Below are positions 47,710 through 56,774 of a DNA stretch of 64,000 bases, piece after piece. Location: positions 27,311 to 91,310 of the forward strand of contig CAJOEN010000002.1 in the NCBI GenBank assembly GCA_905233475.1, written 5' to 3'. Made by a program: the position numbers and the translations under genes. Within the stretch, counting starts at the first letter, position 1, and each line of letters begins with the position of its first letter. The notes below the pieces were generated by a model. That model saw only the letters and a list, made by a program, of their open reading frames with translations, was not told where the DNA came from and did not search any database. Source of the stretch: an uncultured Bacteroidales bacterium. GTDB taxonomy: Bacteria > Bacteroidota > Bacteroidia > Bacteroidales > P3.

Positions 47710-47884
47710 CGTTCTTACATATTATACAATTTCTATTTTTTTATTCCCCCTTTTCGCCTTCGGCGAACGAAATACAAATTTATTAGTGAACGCCTTTGAG
47801 TTTTTATCTAATGCTGTGAATAAATCTTGTAAATCCGGTGGATTTTTTCCTGCCTAAGGCAGAAAGCTATTTGCCGTAACCATA

Positions 47885-47922
47885 AAAAATAGCGGATAAA
47901 ACGTTTTTATCCGCTATTTTAT
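47885..47922. terminator. probable terminator downstream of rpsP (near-symmetric, AT-rich)
   Basis: AAAATAGCGGATAAAA-CG-TTTTTATCCGCTATTTT. Confidence 0.75.
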
Positions 47923-47939
47923 GTTTGCCGTTTATAAGT

Positions 47940-48506
47940 TTATTCTTGTGCCGGAGTTTCTTCGGCCGGTTGTTCTGTAGCGGCTTCGGTTTCGGCGTCA
48001 GCCTCTGCTTCGGCTGCTGCTTTGGCCTGAGCTTCGGCTTCAGCGGCGGCGGCTTTCTTGGCGGCTACTGCTGCTGCTTTGGCTTCGTTGGCTTTGGCTT
48101 CGGCTTCTAAACGTGTCTTTTTGGCGTTGCGAGCTTCGGTTTCCAAGCTATTGCGTTTGCTGTTTATCTTGGCTTCTTTTTCCTCAAGCCATTTGTTGAA
48201 TTTCGCGTCGGCCTGTTCTTGGCTGATAGCTCCTTTTTCCACACCTATCTGGAGGTGGCGTTTCAGAAGCGCACCTTTGTACGACATAATGCGGCGAACA
48301 GTGTCGCTGGGCTGGGCTCCGTTTTTGAGCCAATTTACGGCGCTGTCGATGTTGAGAGTTATCTCAGCTGGGTTTTTCATGGGATTGTAGGTTCCCAGTT
48401 TCTCGATGAATTTTCCGTCTCGTGGTGCACGACCATCCGCAACTACTATGTGATAAAAAGGTTGATTCTTTTTACCATGACGTTGCAATCTTATTCTTGC
48501 TGGCAT
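47940..48506 (-). CDS. rpsP: 30S ribosomal protein S16 with long Ala/Glu-rich C-terminal extension
   Basis: [39 protein letters not shown]. Confidence 0.97.
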   Translation of the reverse strand: MPARIRLQRHGKKNQPFYHIVVADGRAPRDGKFIEKLGTYNPMKNPAEITLNIDSAVNWLKNGAQPSDTVRRIMSYKGALLKRHLQIGVEKGAISQEQADAKFNKWLEEKEAKINSKRNSLETEARNAKKTRLEAEAKANEAKAAAVAAKKAAAAEAEAQAKAAAEAEADAETEAATEQPAEETPAQE

Positions 48507-48618
48507 AATTTATTATGTTTTAATTGTTTAAGTTATTTTCTGTTTTAAACTTGCAGTTTGCAAAGATAGTGATTTTTTCTTGTTCTACCAAATTTTCCTC
48601 GAAAATTGGATGATTTTT

Positions 48619-49041
48619 TTATTTTTTTTCCATAAAACTTTCCACAGCCAAACGGTATCCCTGCAGTCCTAATCCGGTTATGCAACCACGGCATACTGGA
48701 GCGAGGAGCAAGGTTTGGCGGAAATCCTCGCGGGCGAACACATTGCTTATATGTACTTCTACGGCGGGTGCGGATACTGCCGACAAAGCGTCGCGAATGG
48801 CCACCGAGGTGTGGGAGTAGCCGCCGGCGTTTATTATTATGCCGTCGCAGGAAAAGCCCACAGAATGGATTTTGTCCACAATCTCGCCTTCGATATTGCT
48901 TTGGAAATAAGATAGTTCCACCTCGGGGAAATCGGCTTTCAGTGTCTCGAAAAAGCTTTCGAAACTCTCGTTGCCGTAGATGTGGGGCTCGCGTTTGCCC
49001 AACATGTTTAGGTTGGGACCGTTGATAACGGTTAGTTTCAT
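48619..49041 (-). CDS. aroQ: type II 3-dehydroquinate dehydratase
   Basis: VINGPNLNMLGKREPHIYG; IINAGGYSHTSVAIRDAL; VEVHISNVFAREDFR. Confidence 0.97.
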   Translation of the reverse strand: MKLTVINGPNLNMLGKREPHIYGNESFESFFETLKADFPEVELSYFQSNIEGEIVDKIHSVGFSCDGIIINAGGYSHTSVAIRDALSAVSAPAVEVHISNVFAREDFRQTLLLAPVCRGCITGLGLQGYRLAVESFMEKK

Positions 49042-49086
49042 TTTTTGTTGGGTACTTTTTACTGCTGTTTGGTTTGCGAAAAACCT

Positions 49087-50112
49087 TTATTTGTCGTTGA
49101 TTTTTTTCTCTAAATCGGCTATACGCTTGGCCATTTCCTCCAATTTGCGTTCGTAAACGTAAATTTTGCGCATTTTGTCGATGGGCAGTGCCGGCGAGCC
49201 AAGCATTATGCTGTTGGATTGTACTGCTTTTGTTACTCCCGACTGTGCGGCTATGGTAACGTTGTCGCCAACTTCGATGTGTCCCACAATGCCCACTTGT
49301 CCGGCCATTATGCAGTTTTTTCCTATTTTCGACGAGCCGGCCACACCGCTTTGTGAGGCCATGGCGGTGTTTTCTCCTACCACCACGTTGTGTGCTATCT
49401 GGCAAAGGTTGTCTAGTTTTACCCCTTTGTGGACGATGGTGGAGCCTAATGTGGCACGGTCGATACAGGTGTTGGCACCAATTTCCACATTGTCTTCGAT
49501 AATTACGTTACCGATTTGAGCTATTTTGTCGTAGCCACCCTCGGCTTTCGGCGCAAAACCGAATCCGTCGGCACCTATCACGGCTCCCGAGTGCAGAATG
49601 CAGTTGTTGCCTATCATGTTGTTGCAATACACTTTGACCCCGGCAAAAAGTGTCGTGTTTTTGCCAATCTGTGCATTGTCGCCCAAGTAGGTTTGGGGAT
49701 ATATCTTTGAGTTGTCGCCTATTACAACGTTTTCGCCTATATATGCAAATTCACCAATGTAGCAGTTCTCGCCGATCCTTGCCGAAGGGTGTATGAACGC
49801 CAATTGCGAAATCCCGCCCTTATTCTGTTGAATATCGTTGTACATGCTAAGTAGTTGTGCGAAAGCCATATATGCATTGTTTACGCGTATCAGGGTGGTG
49901 TGCACTGGTTGTTCGGCCACAAAATCTTTGTTTACTATAACTATTGAGGCTTGTGTCTGGTAGATATAGTGGGTGTATTTGGGGTTGGCCAGAAACGAAA
50001 GTCCGCCTTTCTCGCCCTCTTCAATCTTACATAGTTTATAAACTTCGGCTTTGGGGTCTCCTTCCACCACTCCGCCAAGTTTTTGTGCTATTTGTTGTGC
50101 TTCGAATTTCAT
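49087..50112 (-). CDS. lpxD: UDP-3-O-(3-hydroxymyristoyl)glucosamine N-acyltransferase
   Basis: Left-handed beta-helix hexapeptide repeats; [44 protein letters not shown]. Confidence 0.97.
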   Translation of the reverse strand: MKFEAQQIAQKLGGVVEGDPKAEVYKLCKIEEGEKGGLSFLANPKYTHYIYQTQASIVIVNKDFVAEQPVHTTLIRVNNAYMAFAQLLSMYNDIQQNKGGISQLAFIHPSARIGENCYIGEFAYIGENVVIGDNSKIYPQTYLGDNAQIGKNTTLFAGVKVYCNNMIGNNCILHSGAVIGADGFGFAPKAEGGYDKIAQIGNVIIEDNVEIGANTCIDRATLGSTIVHKGVKLDNLCQIAHNVVVGENTAMASQSGVAGSSKIGKNCIMAGQVGIVGHIEVGDNVTIAAQSGVTKAVQSNSIMLGSPALPIDKMRKIYVYERKLEEMAKRIADLEKKINDK

Positions 50113-50183
50113 TGATGCGTTGTTTTTCAGATACTTGCACTTGCAAAATGTTAAACATTACGATTTGCAAATATACTTATTAT

Positions 50184-51116
50184 TTATTGAACAACCAAAT
50201 AAGGTTTTATTTTTTCGAAAGTTTCCGGGTAAATAAGCTTGGTTTTGAGCAGGTCGTTTACGGTGGCGAACTTGGCAGTTCTTTCGCGGTAGTTTACAAT
50301 GGCTTTGGCTTGATAGTAGTCGAGATAGGGGTGCCGTTTTAGTTGGTCTATTGTGGCGGTGTTGAGGTTTATTTTTCGTATCTCGTCGCTGTCGATGATG
50401 ATGTGTGGTGCCACTTTTTCGTACAACTCCTGTGTAAAGCCGTAAACTTCGAGCAGCTGTTCGGGTTTGCAGAAACCGCCCAGACGTTCGCGGTATTTCA
50501 CAATGCGTTTGGCGTATCCGCTACCTATGCCGCGAAGTTCTTTTAAGTCGTTGGTGTCGGCGGTGTTAAGCTCCATCTTCTTTGTGTCGGTAGTGCGGGC
50601 TGTGCTCGAGGTGGTGCATTCGTATGTACGCTCCCTTTCGGGTAGTTTTTCTATAACAATATATGGTTCAAGTATTTGGAAGTCGTCTTCATCGATGAAG
50701 AAAATCTTTTTCAAGTCTTCTTTTTTACGGAACACTCCGCCCTTATTGCGATAATTTTCAATGGCTTGCGCCTGTTTTTGGCTGTAGCCCATCTTTACCC
50801 AACCTTCCGCCGTTAGGGTGTTGGGGTCGAAATTGAAAGGTGTCAATTTCCTGCCGAAAGAGCGGTTTTGGGTATTATTGTTGAAATAACGGAAATCATT
50901 GGAATCAAAGCCGTTCGATATGCTGTCTTTGTATTGTACTATAGTTTTTTCGAAATCGCTGAAATCCGCCGTCCCGCTCTTGTGTTTCATCACCATAGGC
51001 CGTAATATAAAAAAGACGATTGCTACGGTGAGCATGGATAGAAGTATGAAGAACCCACGTTTTTCGGATTGCGAGAAATGCATGAATGCCGGATTGCGAG
51101 GGTCGTCCTTGCTCAT
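50184..51116 (-). CDS. helix-hairpin-helix domain-containing (ComEA-like) membrane-anchored protein
   Basis: N-terminal TM; repeated HhH: ELNTADTNDLKELRGIGSGYAKRIVKYRERLGGF, NLNTATIDQLKRHPYLDYYQAKAIVNYRE. Confidence 0.88.
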   Translation of the reverse strand: MSKDDPRNPAFMHFSQSEKRGFFILLSMLTVAIVFFILRPMVMKHKSGTADFSDFEKTIVQYKDSISNGFDSNDFRYFNNNTQNRSFGRKLTPFNFDPNTLTAEGWVKMGYSQKQAQAIENYRNKGGVFRKKEDLKKIFFIDEDDFQILEPYIVIEKLPERERTYECTTSSTARTTDTKKMELNTADTNDLKELRGIGSGYAKRIVKYRERLGGFCKPEQLLEVYGFTQELYEKVAPHIIIDSDEIRKINLNTATIDQLKRHPYLDYYQAKAIVNYRERTAKFATVNDLLKTKLIYPETFEKIKPYLVVQ

Positions 51117-51127
51117 GATGGTTGGGT

Positions 51128-51730
51128 TTAGTCGGTTGCCTCTTGTTCGTTTTCTGTTTCCTCGTCGTCCCATTCTATGGTTCCGCGTTGGCGCAGAATT
51201 ATGGGGTTTTCAAGTTTTTCGTCGGACACAAAGCCGTCGCCGTAGGTTACACGCTGGCCGTTTACCGACATAAGTGGGTGGTTGGAGAATATTTTTTTGT
51301 TGTTGCGGTCCCACACAAGGGTTTCCATATATGTGGTGTCGCCCGATTGGTAGTCTATTACAACAACGTTGTTGCGGGCTATTATTTGTTTGTTGCGTTC
51401 CCAGTCTATTGCGTATTTTGCCGAGAGCGAGGATTTTATCTTTTTGTCGGTGTCGTAGAAATCGAGGCGAATGCCTTTCGGATATTCGGTGCGGGCTTTT
51501 TCGCCATCGAATTTGTGTATTTCGGGAGCTGTAATCCTCACCTGCACATCGCCGCTTTTGCTACGCAGTATCTCTGTGTTACTGAGGGTTTGTAGCGGTA
51601 TTTCTTTTTTGTCGAAGAACTTTATGTGGTTTATGTCGTTGCTGCACGACAGGGATAGCGATAAAAGCGACACAACCCCTGCCATTTGGAGGAGTTGTGC
51701 CACGTTGTGTATGTTTTTGTTGTGTGTCAC
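51128..51730 (-). CDS. lptC: LPS export ABC transporter periplasmic protein LptC
   Basis: Lipobox LSLSCSND; QVRITAPEIHKFDGEKARTEYPKGIRLDFYD...SLSAKYAIDWERNKQIIARNNVVVI. Confidence 0.85.
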   Translation of the reverse strand: MTHNKNIHNVAQLLQMAGVVSLLSLSLSCSNDINHIKFFDKKEIPLQTLSNTEILRSKSGDVQVRITAPEIHKFDGEKARTEYPKGIRLDFYDTDKKIKSSLSAKYAIDWERNKQIIARNNVVVIDYQSGDTTYMETLVWDRNNKKIFSNHPLMSVNGQRVTYGDGFVSDEKLENPIILRQRGTIEWDDEETENEQEATD

Positions 51731-51733
51731 GGT

Positions 51734-53062
51734 TTAGTTGCGTGTTCTTACGGTGGTTGTCTCGCCTATCCATCCGCCCACGTAGAACGATTGTCCATCT
51801 ATTATGTTTTCCATGAAGGCGTCGGTTTTCTTTGGGAAATGTGCTGAGTATGTGCCTATAAATTTGCTGGCACGTTCCTGTATTTCAGGCGAATTATCAA
51901 CGTTGCGAGCTTTTACGGCTTTATCAACAGCCGCCCAGTATGCCACACGTTTCATTACGGGGCTGTCGCCGCAACACGAACCTGCCGACGCTGCGTAGAG
52001 GTTGGCTATTATCATATAAGGTTCGCCCGATGTGGGGTCGAGGTTGGCGGCTTTGTATGCGGCGCTGCGCGAGGCGGCGTAGCTGTGTGCTGCAGAGTAG
52101 GCGTTGGCCAGACGTATGTAGGCTTTGTATTTGTCCTTGTCCTCGGTAAGGTTGTTTGCGGCTTCTTGGAAGTATTCAGCGGCTTTGGAGTATTGCTTTT
52201 TAGCAAAGTTGAGGTTGCCCATAAGATAGGCTGTTTGTGGGCTGGGGGCAAGTTTGTGCAGCTGCTCGGTGGCGTTGAAATAGAGTTGGGACTCCATGCA
52301 TTTTTTGGATTCGAGCAGGTTGCATATCTTTCTAAGTAACAGTGTGTCTTCGGGATTTGCCTCGAATTTCTTGGTGAAAATCTCATCTAATTTGTCGCAA
52401 GTGGCGTAGGGTGCGAACAGGGCTTCTATGTTGGCTATACATGGGTTGATTTTTTCGGCGTTGTTGGGATTGTCGGCCAACTGTTTGTCCAACAGGGTGC
52501 TTGCGGTGTTGTAGTTGTCCACGATAAGGTCTATGTCGGCTTTTTTTGCCACTGTAACGTATGTTATTGTAGCTTCGAAATATTTCAGTATGTAGTTGGC
52601 AGGAACTTTTTCCTTACCTGCTGCTATTGCTTCGGCATAGATGGGGTAGTAGGTTTCCACGGCCTTTTTGCCTCTGTAGGTCTCTATGTCGGCGGCTTTA
52701 CGTGCTTTGTTTGTGCCTTCGTCGCCAAAATACTGTATGCGAATGTCGTAAAGTGCGAACAACTCTTCTATCAGAGTGTCGCGGCGTGCGGGGGTGATGT
52801 CCTTTTTGGCTATAAGGTTTTTAAGGATTGTTACTCCGCGTATATAGGCGTTTTCGCTGCTTTGCGGACAGTTGGTTATTATCTCCTTCCAAGGAGAATA
52901 GGCACTTTCGTAATCTTTTTGTTTGTAAAAGTCGCCGTACACCGATATGTTTTGTATGCATTTGATACTATCTTCGGGGGTTGCGCCGTATTTTTGGGCG
53001 TTGGCGTTGATCGGGAGCAGTGAAGCGGCGAATGCCAGTCCTATGAATGATAATTTTTTCAT
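51734..53062 (-). CDS. tetratricopeptide repeat protein
   Basis: Signal peptide; TPR-like repeats AYLMGNLNFAKKQYSKAAEYFQEAANN...AYIRLANAYSAAHSYAASRSAAYKAANLDP. Confidence 0.85.
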   Translation of the reverse strand: MKKLSFIGLAFAASLLPINANAQKYGATPEDSIKCIQNISVYGDFYKQKDYESAYSPWKEIITNCPQSSENAYIRGVTILKNLIAKKDITPARRDTLIEELFALYDIRIQYFGDEGTNKARKAADIETYRGKKAVETYYPIYAEAIAAGKEKVPANYILKYFEATITYVTVAKKADIDLIVDNYNTASTLLDKQLADNPNNAEKINPCIANIEALFAPYATCDKLDEIFTKKFEANPEDTLLLRKICNLLESKKCMESQLYFNATEQLHKLAPSPQTAYLMGNLNFAKKQYSKAAEYFQEAANNLTEDKDKYKAYIRLANAYSAAHSYAASRSAAYKAANLDPTSGEPYMIIANLYAASAGSCCGDSPVMKRVAYWAAVDKAVKARNVDNSPEIQERASKFIGTYSAHFPKKTDAFMENIIDGQSFYVGGWIGETTTVRTRN

Positions 53063-53106
53063 TTTATTTATGCGTTATAATATTATTTTTTTGTTTGTAA
53101 CTGTTT

Positions 53107-54405
53107 TTATTCATACTTACGTTTTTTGAACCAAGTGTCGCTTGTGGAAAGCGATAGTCCGAGTTGCAGATACTGTTTGCGCACGAGGTCGGTGGTGCCG
53201 TAGCTGCCGTACTGTATGCTGAAGTTTATGAAAGATTTCATTTTCCTTACAGGGAACGACATTCCGGCGTGTATGCCGTAGTCGTTGATACGTGTGCTGA
53301 GGATTTCGGTTTTGCCGCTTTCGTAGTGTATTCCGGCGCGATACGACATTCGTTGGTAGTATTTGGATGCGTTGCGGTCGCTTTTGCGTTCAAAGCCTAT
53401 GGCCATGCGGTAGTTGTCCACATATTCTATGGCGTTCCAATCGCCGAAAATGTTTTTTGTAGTGTTTTCGATGTATTTTGCACCGCTCCATTGTGAGTAG
53501 GTTAGGTCGAGGCCGATTGTCCATCTGTTGTTTTTGGTGAAAGCCACCCCCAATCCCACTACCGACGGCAGTTGCAGGGTACTTGTATAATTCTCTGTTG
53601 GGAACACTGTGTCGGCAACATATTCGGTTATGCCTTTGGTGGAGAAAGTGTATATGGTAGCTTTGTCGTCCACATTGAGTTTGAAAGGGCAGGAGTAGGT
53701 GAGGCCGAAACTCAGGGAGTTGTCGTTGCCTAAAGGCATAACGTATTGCAAACCAAAGTCGAGTGAGAAATTTTTGACAACCGTCTCTTTTTGTTTGCGT
53801 GAATTGAGGGCGTAAGTGGAATCAAAGGAGTAGGTTATTGCACGCGAAATGTTCCCGAAAAGGAAGTTGGCGTTGAAACCTGCCGAAAGTGCTGGAGTTA
53901 TGCTGAAAGCGTGTCCCCAGTATATTTTATTGATTCCGCCGCTGCCGTCGAAAACGGTTGTCGTGTTGCCGAGATTGCTGTCGGGGGCTACAATGGTTGT
54001 TTTGTAGTTCAAATCTGACCACGGCACAAGTCCGAGGCTGGTTTTCCACCAACGTGTTATAGGTAGTCCGATGGCCAAGTGCGATAGGTTACCGTTGGCG
54101 TCGCTGTAGTTTTGACTGTTGGTGGAAAGGTGTTCGAAATCGAATACCATGCCGAAGTCGAAGACAAACGAGTTGGTGTCGATGGCAGAGTACGATGCCG
54201 GATTGTTGCTGTTTATTGAGAAATTGTTGCGCACTGTGTACGACAATCCGCCCAAGGCATTGGTAATAGGGTTGGTGTAGGGGCTTTTTATCTCGCCTAT
54301 GCCAAATTGCGAATAGGGCGAATTGAGGCCGTTTTGGGCTTTTGCGCCCCAACTTGCGGCGGCGATAAACGCCACTGCCATTATACTATATATTTTGTTT
54401 CTCAT
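53107..54405 (-). CDS. outer membrane beta-barrel protein (conserved Bacteroidetes)
   Basis: Signal peptide; LNSPYSQFGIGEI...LGGLSYTVRN...; beta-rich amphipathic repeats; adjacent to coaX. Confidence 0.75.
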   Translation of the reverse strand: MRNKIYSIMAVAFIAAASWGAKAQNGLNSPYSQFGIGEIKSPYTNPITNALGGLSYTVRNNFSINSNNPASYSAIDTNSFVFDFGMVFDFEHLSTNSQNYSDANGNLSHLAIGLPITRWWKTSLGLVPWSDLNYKTTIVAPDSNLGNTTTVFDGSGGINKIYWGHAFSITPALSAGFNANFLFGNISRAITYSFDSTYALNSRKQKETVVKNFSLDFGLQYVMPLGNDNSLSFGLTYSCPFKLNVDDKATIYTFSTKGITEYVADTVFPTENYTSTLQLPSVVGLGVAFTKNNRWTIGLDLTYSQWSGAKYIENTTKNIFGDWNAIEYVDNYRMAIGFERKSDRNASKYYQRMSYRAGIHYESGKTEILSTRINDYGIHAGMSFPVRKMKSFINFSIQYGSYGTTDLVRKQYLQLGLSLSTSDTWFKKRKYE

Positions 54406-55117
54406 TGTATTCCAATATTTTGTTTAATCCAATAAGTGTCAAGTCCTTTATGTGCGAATGGCTGTGAACGGTAAATTCCGACACTTTTGCGGCATCGCCT
54501 CCGGTTATCAATATTCGCAGGTCGTCGAAAGTGGACTTATAAGCGTTTACGAAACCGTTTATCTCGAATGCCGTGCCGTTTGCAACGCCCGACAATATGG
54601 ACTGTTCCGTGCTTTTTCCGTTTTTATCGGGCAGTCCGCAAATGTCCGACAAGTGCAATAACGGCAATTTTTCTGTAAAAGTATGTAGTGCCTCAAATTT
54701 CATGGAAAGTCCCGGCATAATGGCACCGCCCCTGTAGGTACCTTTGCTGTCGATAAAGTCGATGGTTATGCAGGTTCCGGCGTCGATTACGAGACAGTTC
54801 CGCGATGGAAAAATCGCGGCGGCTCCCACACAGGCGGCAATGCGGTCGGCACCGAGGGTTGTCGGGGGTTGGTAGTCGATGGATACGGGCAAAGGCAAGG
54901 ATGGAGTTAGGCTGTGAAAATGTATGTTTTTTGGAGTTTGTAGCTGAAAATCAGTGTTTTGACCTACCGAAGAGGTTATGACGGCGGTAATGGGGTGTTT
55001 CTTTAATAGTTGGGTGTAGTGTTCGAGGTTTTCCAATATGCCCGAAACAACTATAGAATCTCCGTCGAAAACGGCGTATTTGGTGCGGGTGTTGCCTATG
55101 TCGATGGTCAGGTTCAC
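54386..55117 (-). CDS. coaX: type III pantothenate kinase
   Basis: LTIDIGNTRTKYAVFDGD; LGADRIAACVGA; VIDAGTCITIDFID; GGAIMPGLSM. Confidence 0.95.
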   Translation of the reverse strand: MNLTIDIGNTRTKYAVFDGDSIVVSGILENLEHYTQLLKKHPITAVITSSVGQNTDFQLQTPKNIHFHSLTPSLPLPVSIDYQPPTTLGADRIAACVGAAAIFPSRNCLVIDAGTCITIDFIDSKGTYRGGAIMPGLSMKFEALHTFTEKLPLLHLSDICGLPDKNGKSTEQSILSGVANGTAFEINGFVNAYKSTFDDLRILITGGDAAKVSEFTVHSHSHIKDLTLIGLNKILEYNEKQNI

Positions 55118-55123
55118 GGGATT

Positions 55124-55687
55124 TTATTTTTTGTTGAAGTAGTTCATTGTGCGTTCTATGCCTATGGTAGTGAAAGATTTGACAATTTCGCAGGCGGTGT
55201 CGGCTTTTTCGTTGATGGTGGCGAGGTCGGAGTCGGAAAATTTCCCCAACACGAAATCCACTTGTCGCCCTTTCGGGAAATTGTCGCCTATGCCCACACG
55301 AAGCCGTGCGTATTCCTGTGTGCCGAGGCACTGTTCAATGTCGGTTAGACCGTTGTGTCCACCGGCACTGCCTTTGCCTTTTAGCCTTAATGTGCCTACT
55401 GGCAGGGCGAGGTCATCAACGATTACAAGTATGTTCTCTTTCGGTATTTTTTCTACAGACATCCAGTGCTTTACGGCTTTACCGCTGAGGTTCATGTAGG
55501 TAGTGGGTTTTATGATTACCAGCGGGCGGCCTTTGTATTTTGCCTCGGCACGGTAGGCGTGTCGCGATAGGACGAAGTTGCACCCGAGGTCGTCGGCAAG
55601 CCTGTCGGCGACTATAAAGCCAGCGTTGTGGCGTGTGCCTTCGTATTCGCTACCGATGTTGCCAAGCCCAACTATAAGGTATTTCAT
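55124..55687 (-). CDS. pth: peptidyl-tRNA hydrolase
   Basis: MKYLIVGLGNIGSEYEGTRHNAGFIVAD; KPTTYMNLSGKAV; GSAGGHNGLTDIE; tracked ORF extends to an upstream ATG at 55747. Confidence 0.95.
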   Translation of the reverse strand: MKYLIVGLGNIGSEYEGTRHNAGFIVADRLADDLGCNFVLSRHAYRAEAKYKGRPLVIIKPTTYMNLSGKAVKHWMSVEKIPKENILVIVDDLALPVGTLRLKGKGSAGGHNGLTDIEQCLGTQEYARLRVGIGDNFPKGRQVDFVLGKFSDSDLATINEKADTACEIVKSFTTIGIERTMNYFNKK

Positions 55688-55748
55688 TGTATTGTCGGTG
55701 TTTGCAGCGGATTCGCCTTTACAGAAAAGCCTTTTTAGCCAGTTCATA

Positions 55749-56639
55749 TCAATAAATGCCTTGTTGGTGAAGCTCCTGTAGGCGGCGCACCACCATCGGA
55801 CGGTCTTCCTTGTAGGTTACGCCGAACCAGCGTGCCGTGGTTGTCAGCACCTGCATTGTGGCACTACCGTTGTTGATAAAGGTGTTTACTGCAAAGGGTA
55901 TGTAATATTCCGATTTTAGCTCCTGTCCCGAGGTTTTGAGAAATTCCACAAACAGTTTCTCCGATTTTTCGAAATAATCGGGTGTAAAACCAAATAGGTT
56001 CATGGATACTATGGCGTCGTTGGGCAGGGGGTGTGTGGAACTGTCGCTGTCCGTGTATTCTATGCCGTTGGCGGTACGCGATATGGCTGTGCGTTCGGTC
56101 ATGGACACGAGGTTTCCGTTGCTATCGATATTGCACACGCCGCGCGACACGGAACCGTTTTCCGACAGGGTGTTTTCGAGGCGGTAGCCCACCATGCAGT
56201 ATTTTCCACTGCTGTTGGCGAGGGTACGAAGGTGGTCGCCCATTACTTTAAAGGCATCCTGACCGTAGAAGTCGTCGGCGTTGATGATGGCGAAAGGCTC
56301 ATGAATAGCGTCTTTGGCCATGAGTATGGCGTGGTTGGTGCCCCAGGGTTTTTCGCGGCCTTCGGGTACGGAAAATCCGGCGGGAAGTTTGTCGAGTTCC
56401 TGAAATACGTACTGTATCTCGATTTTGTTGTCGAAACGTTGTTCGGTAAAAATCTGACGGAATTCGTTTTCGAAACTGTGGCGTATCACAAACACCGCTT
56501 TGCCGAATCCGGCGCGTATGGCGTCGCGTATGGAGTAGTCCATGATGGTTTCGCCGTTCGGGCCAACTTTGTCGAGTTGTTTAAGCCCTCCGTAGCGGCT
56601 ACCCATGCCTGCGGCAAGAACTAATAGTGTCGGTTTCAT
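55749..56639 (-). CDS. nucleotidyltransferase family protein (sugar-phosphate NTP-transferase)
   Basis: LVLAAGMGSRYGGLKQLDKVGPNGETIMDYS; INADDFYGQDAF. Confidence 0.9.
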   Translation of the reverse strand: MKPTLLVLAAGMGSRYGGLKQLDKVGPNGETIMDYSIRDAIRAGFGKAVFVIRHSFENEFRQIFTEQRFDNKIEIQYVFQELDKLPAGFSVPEGREKPWGTNHAILMAKDAIHEPFAIINADDFYGQDAFKVMGDHLRTLANSSGKYCMVGYRLENTLSENGSVSRGVCNIDSNGNLVSMTERTAISRTANGIEYTDSDSSTHPLPNDAIVSMNLFGFTPDYFEKSEKLFVEFLKTSGQELKSEYYIPFAVNTFINNGSATMQVLTTTARWFGVTYKEDRPMVVRRLQELHQQGIY

Positions 56640-56774
56640 GTTTTTTTTATTATATATTGTTGATATTCAGATTAAAATATAAAACACGCGTTTTTGCAAA
56701 TTTACATAAAATTATTGAATTAAACACATTTGCAGAGAAATAAAAAACTGCTGCGGTGTAAATTAGGCAAAAAC

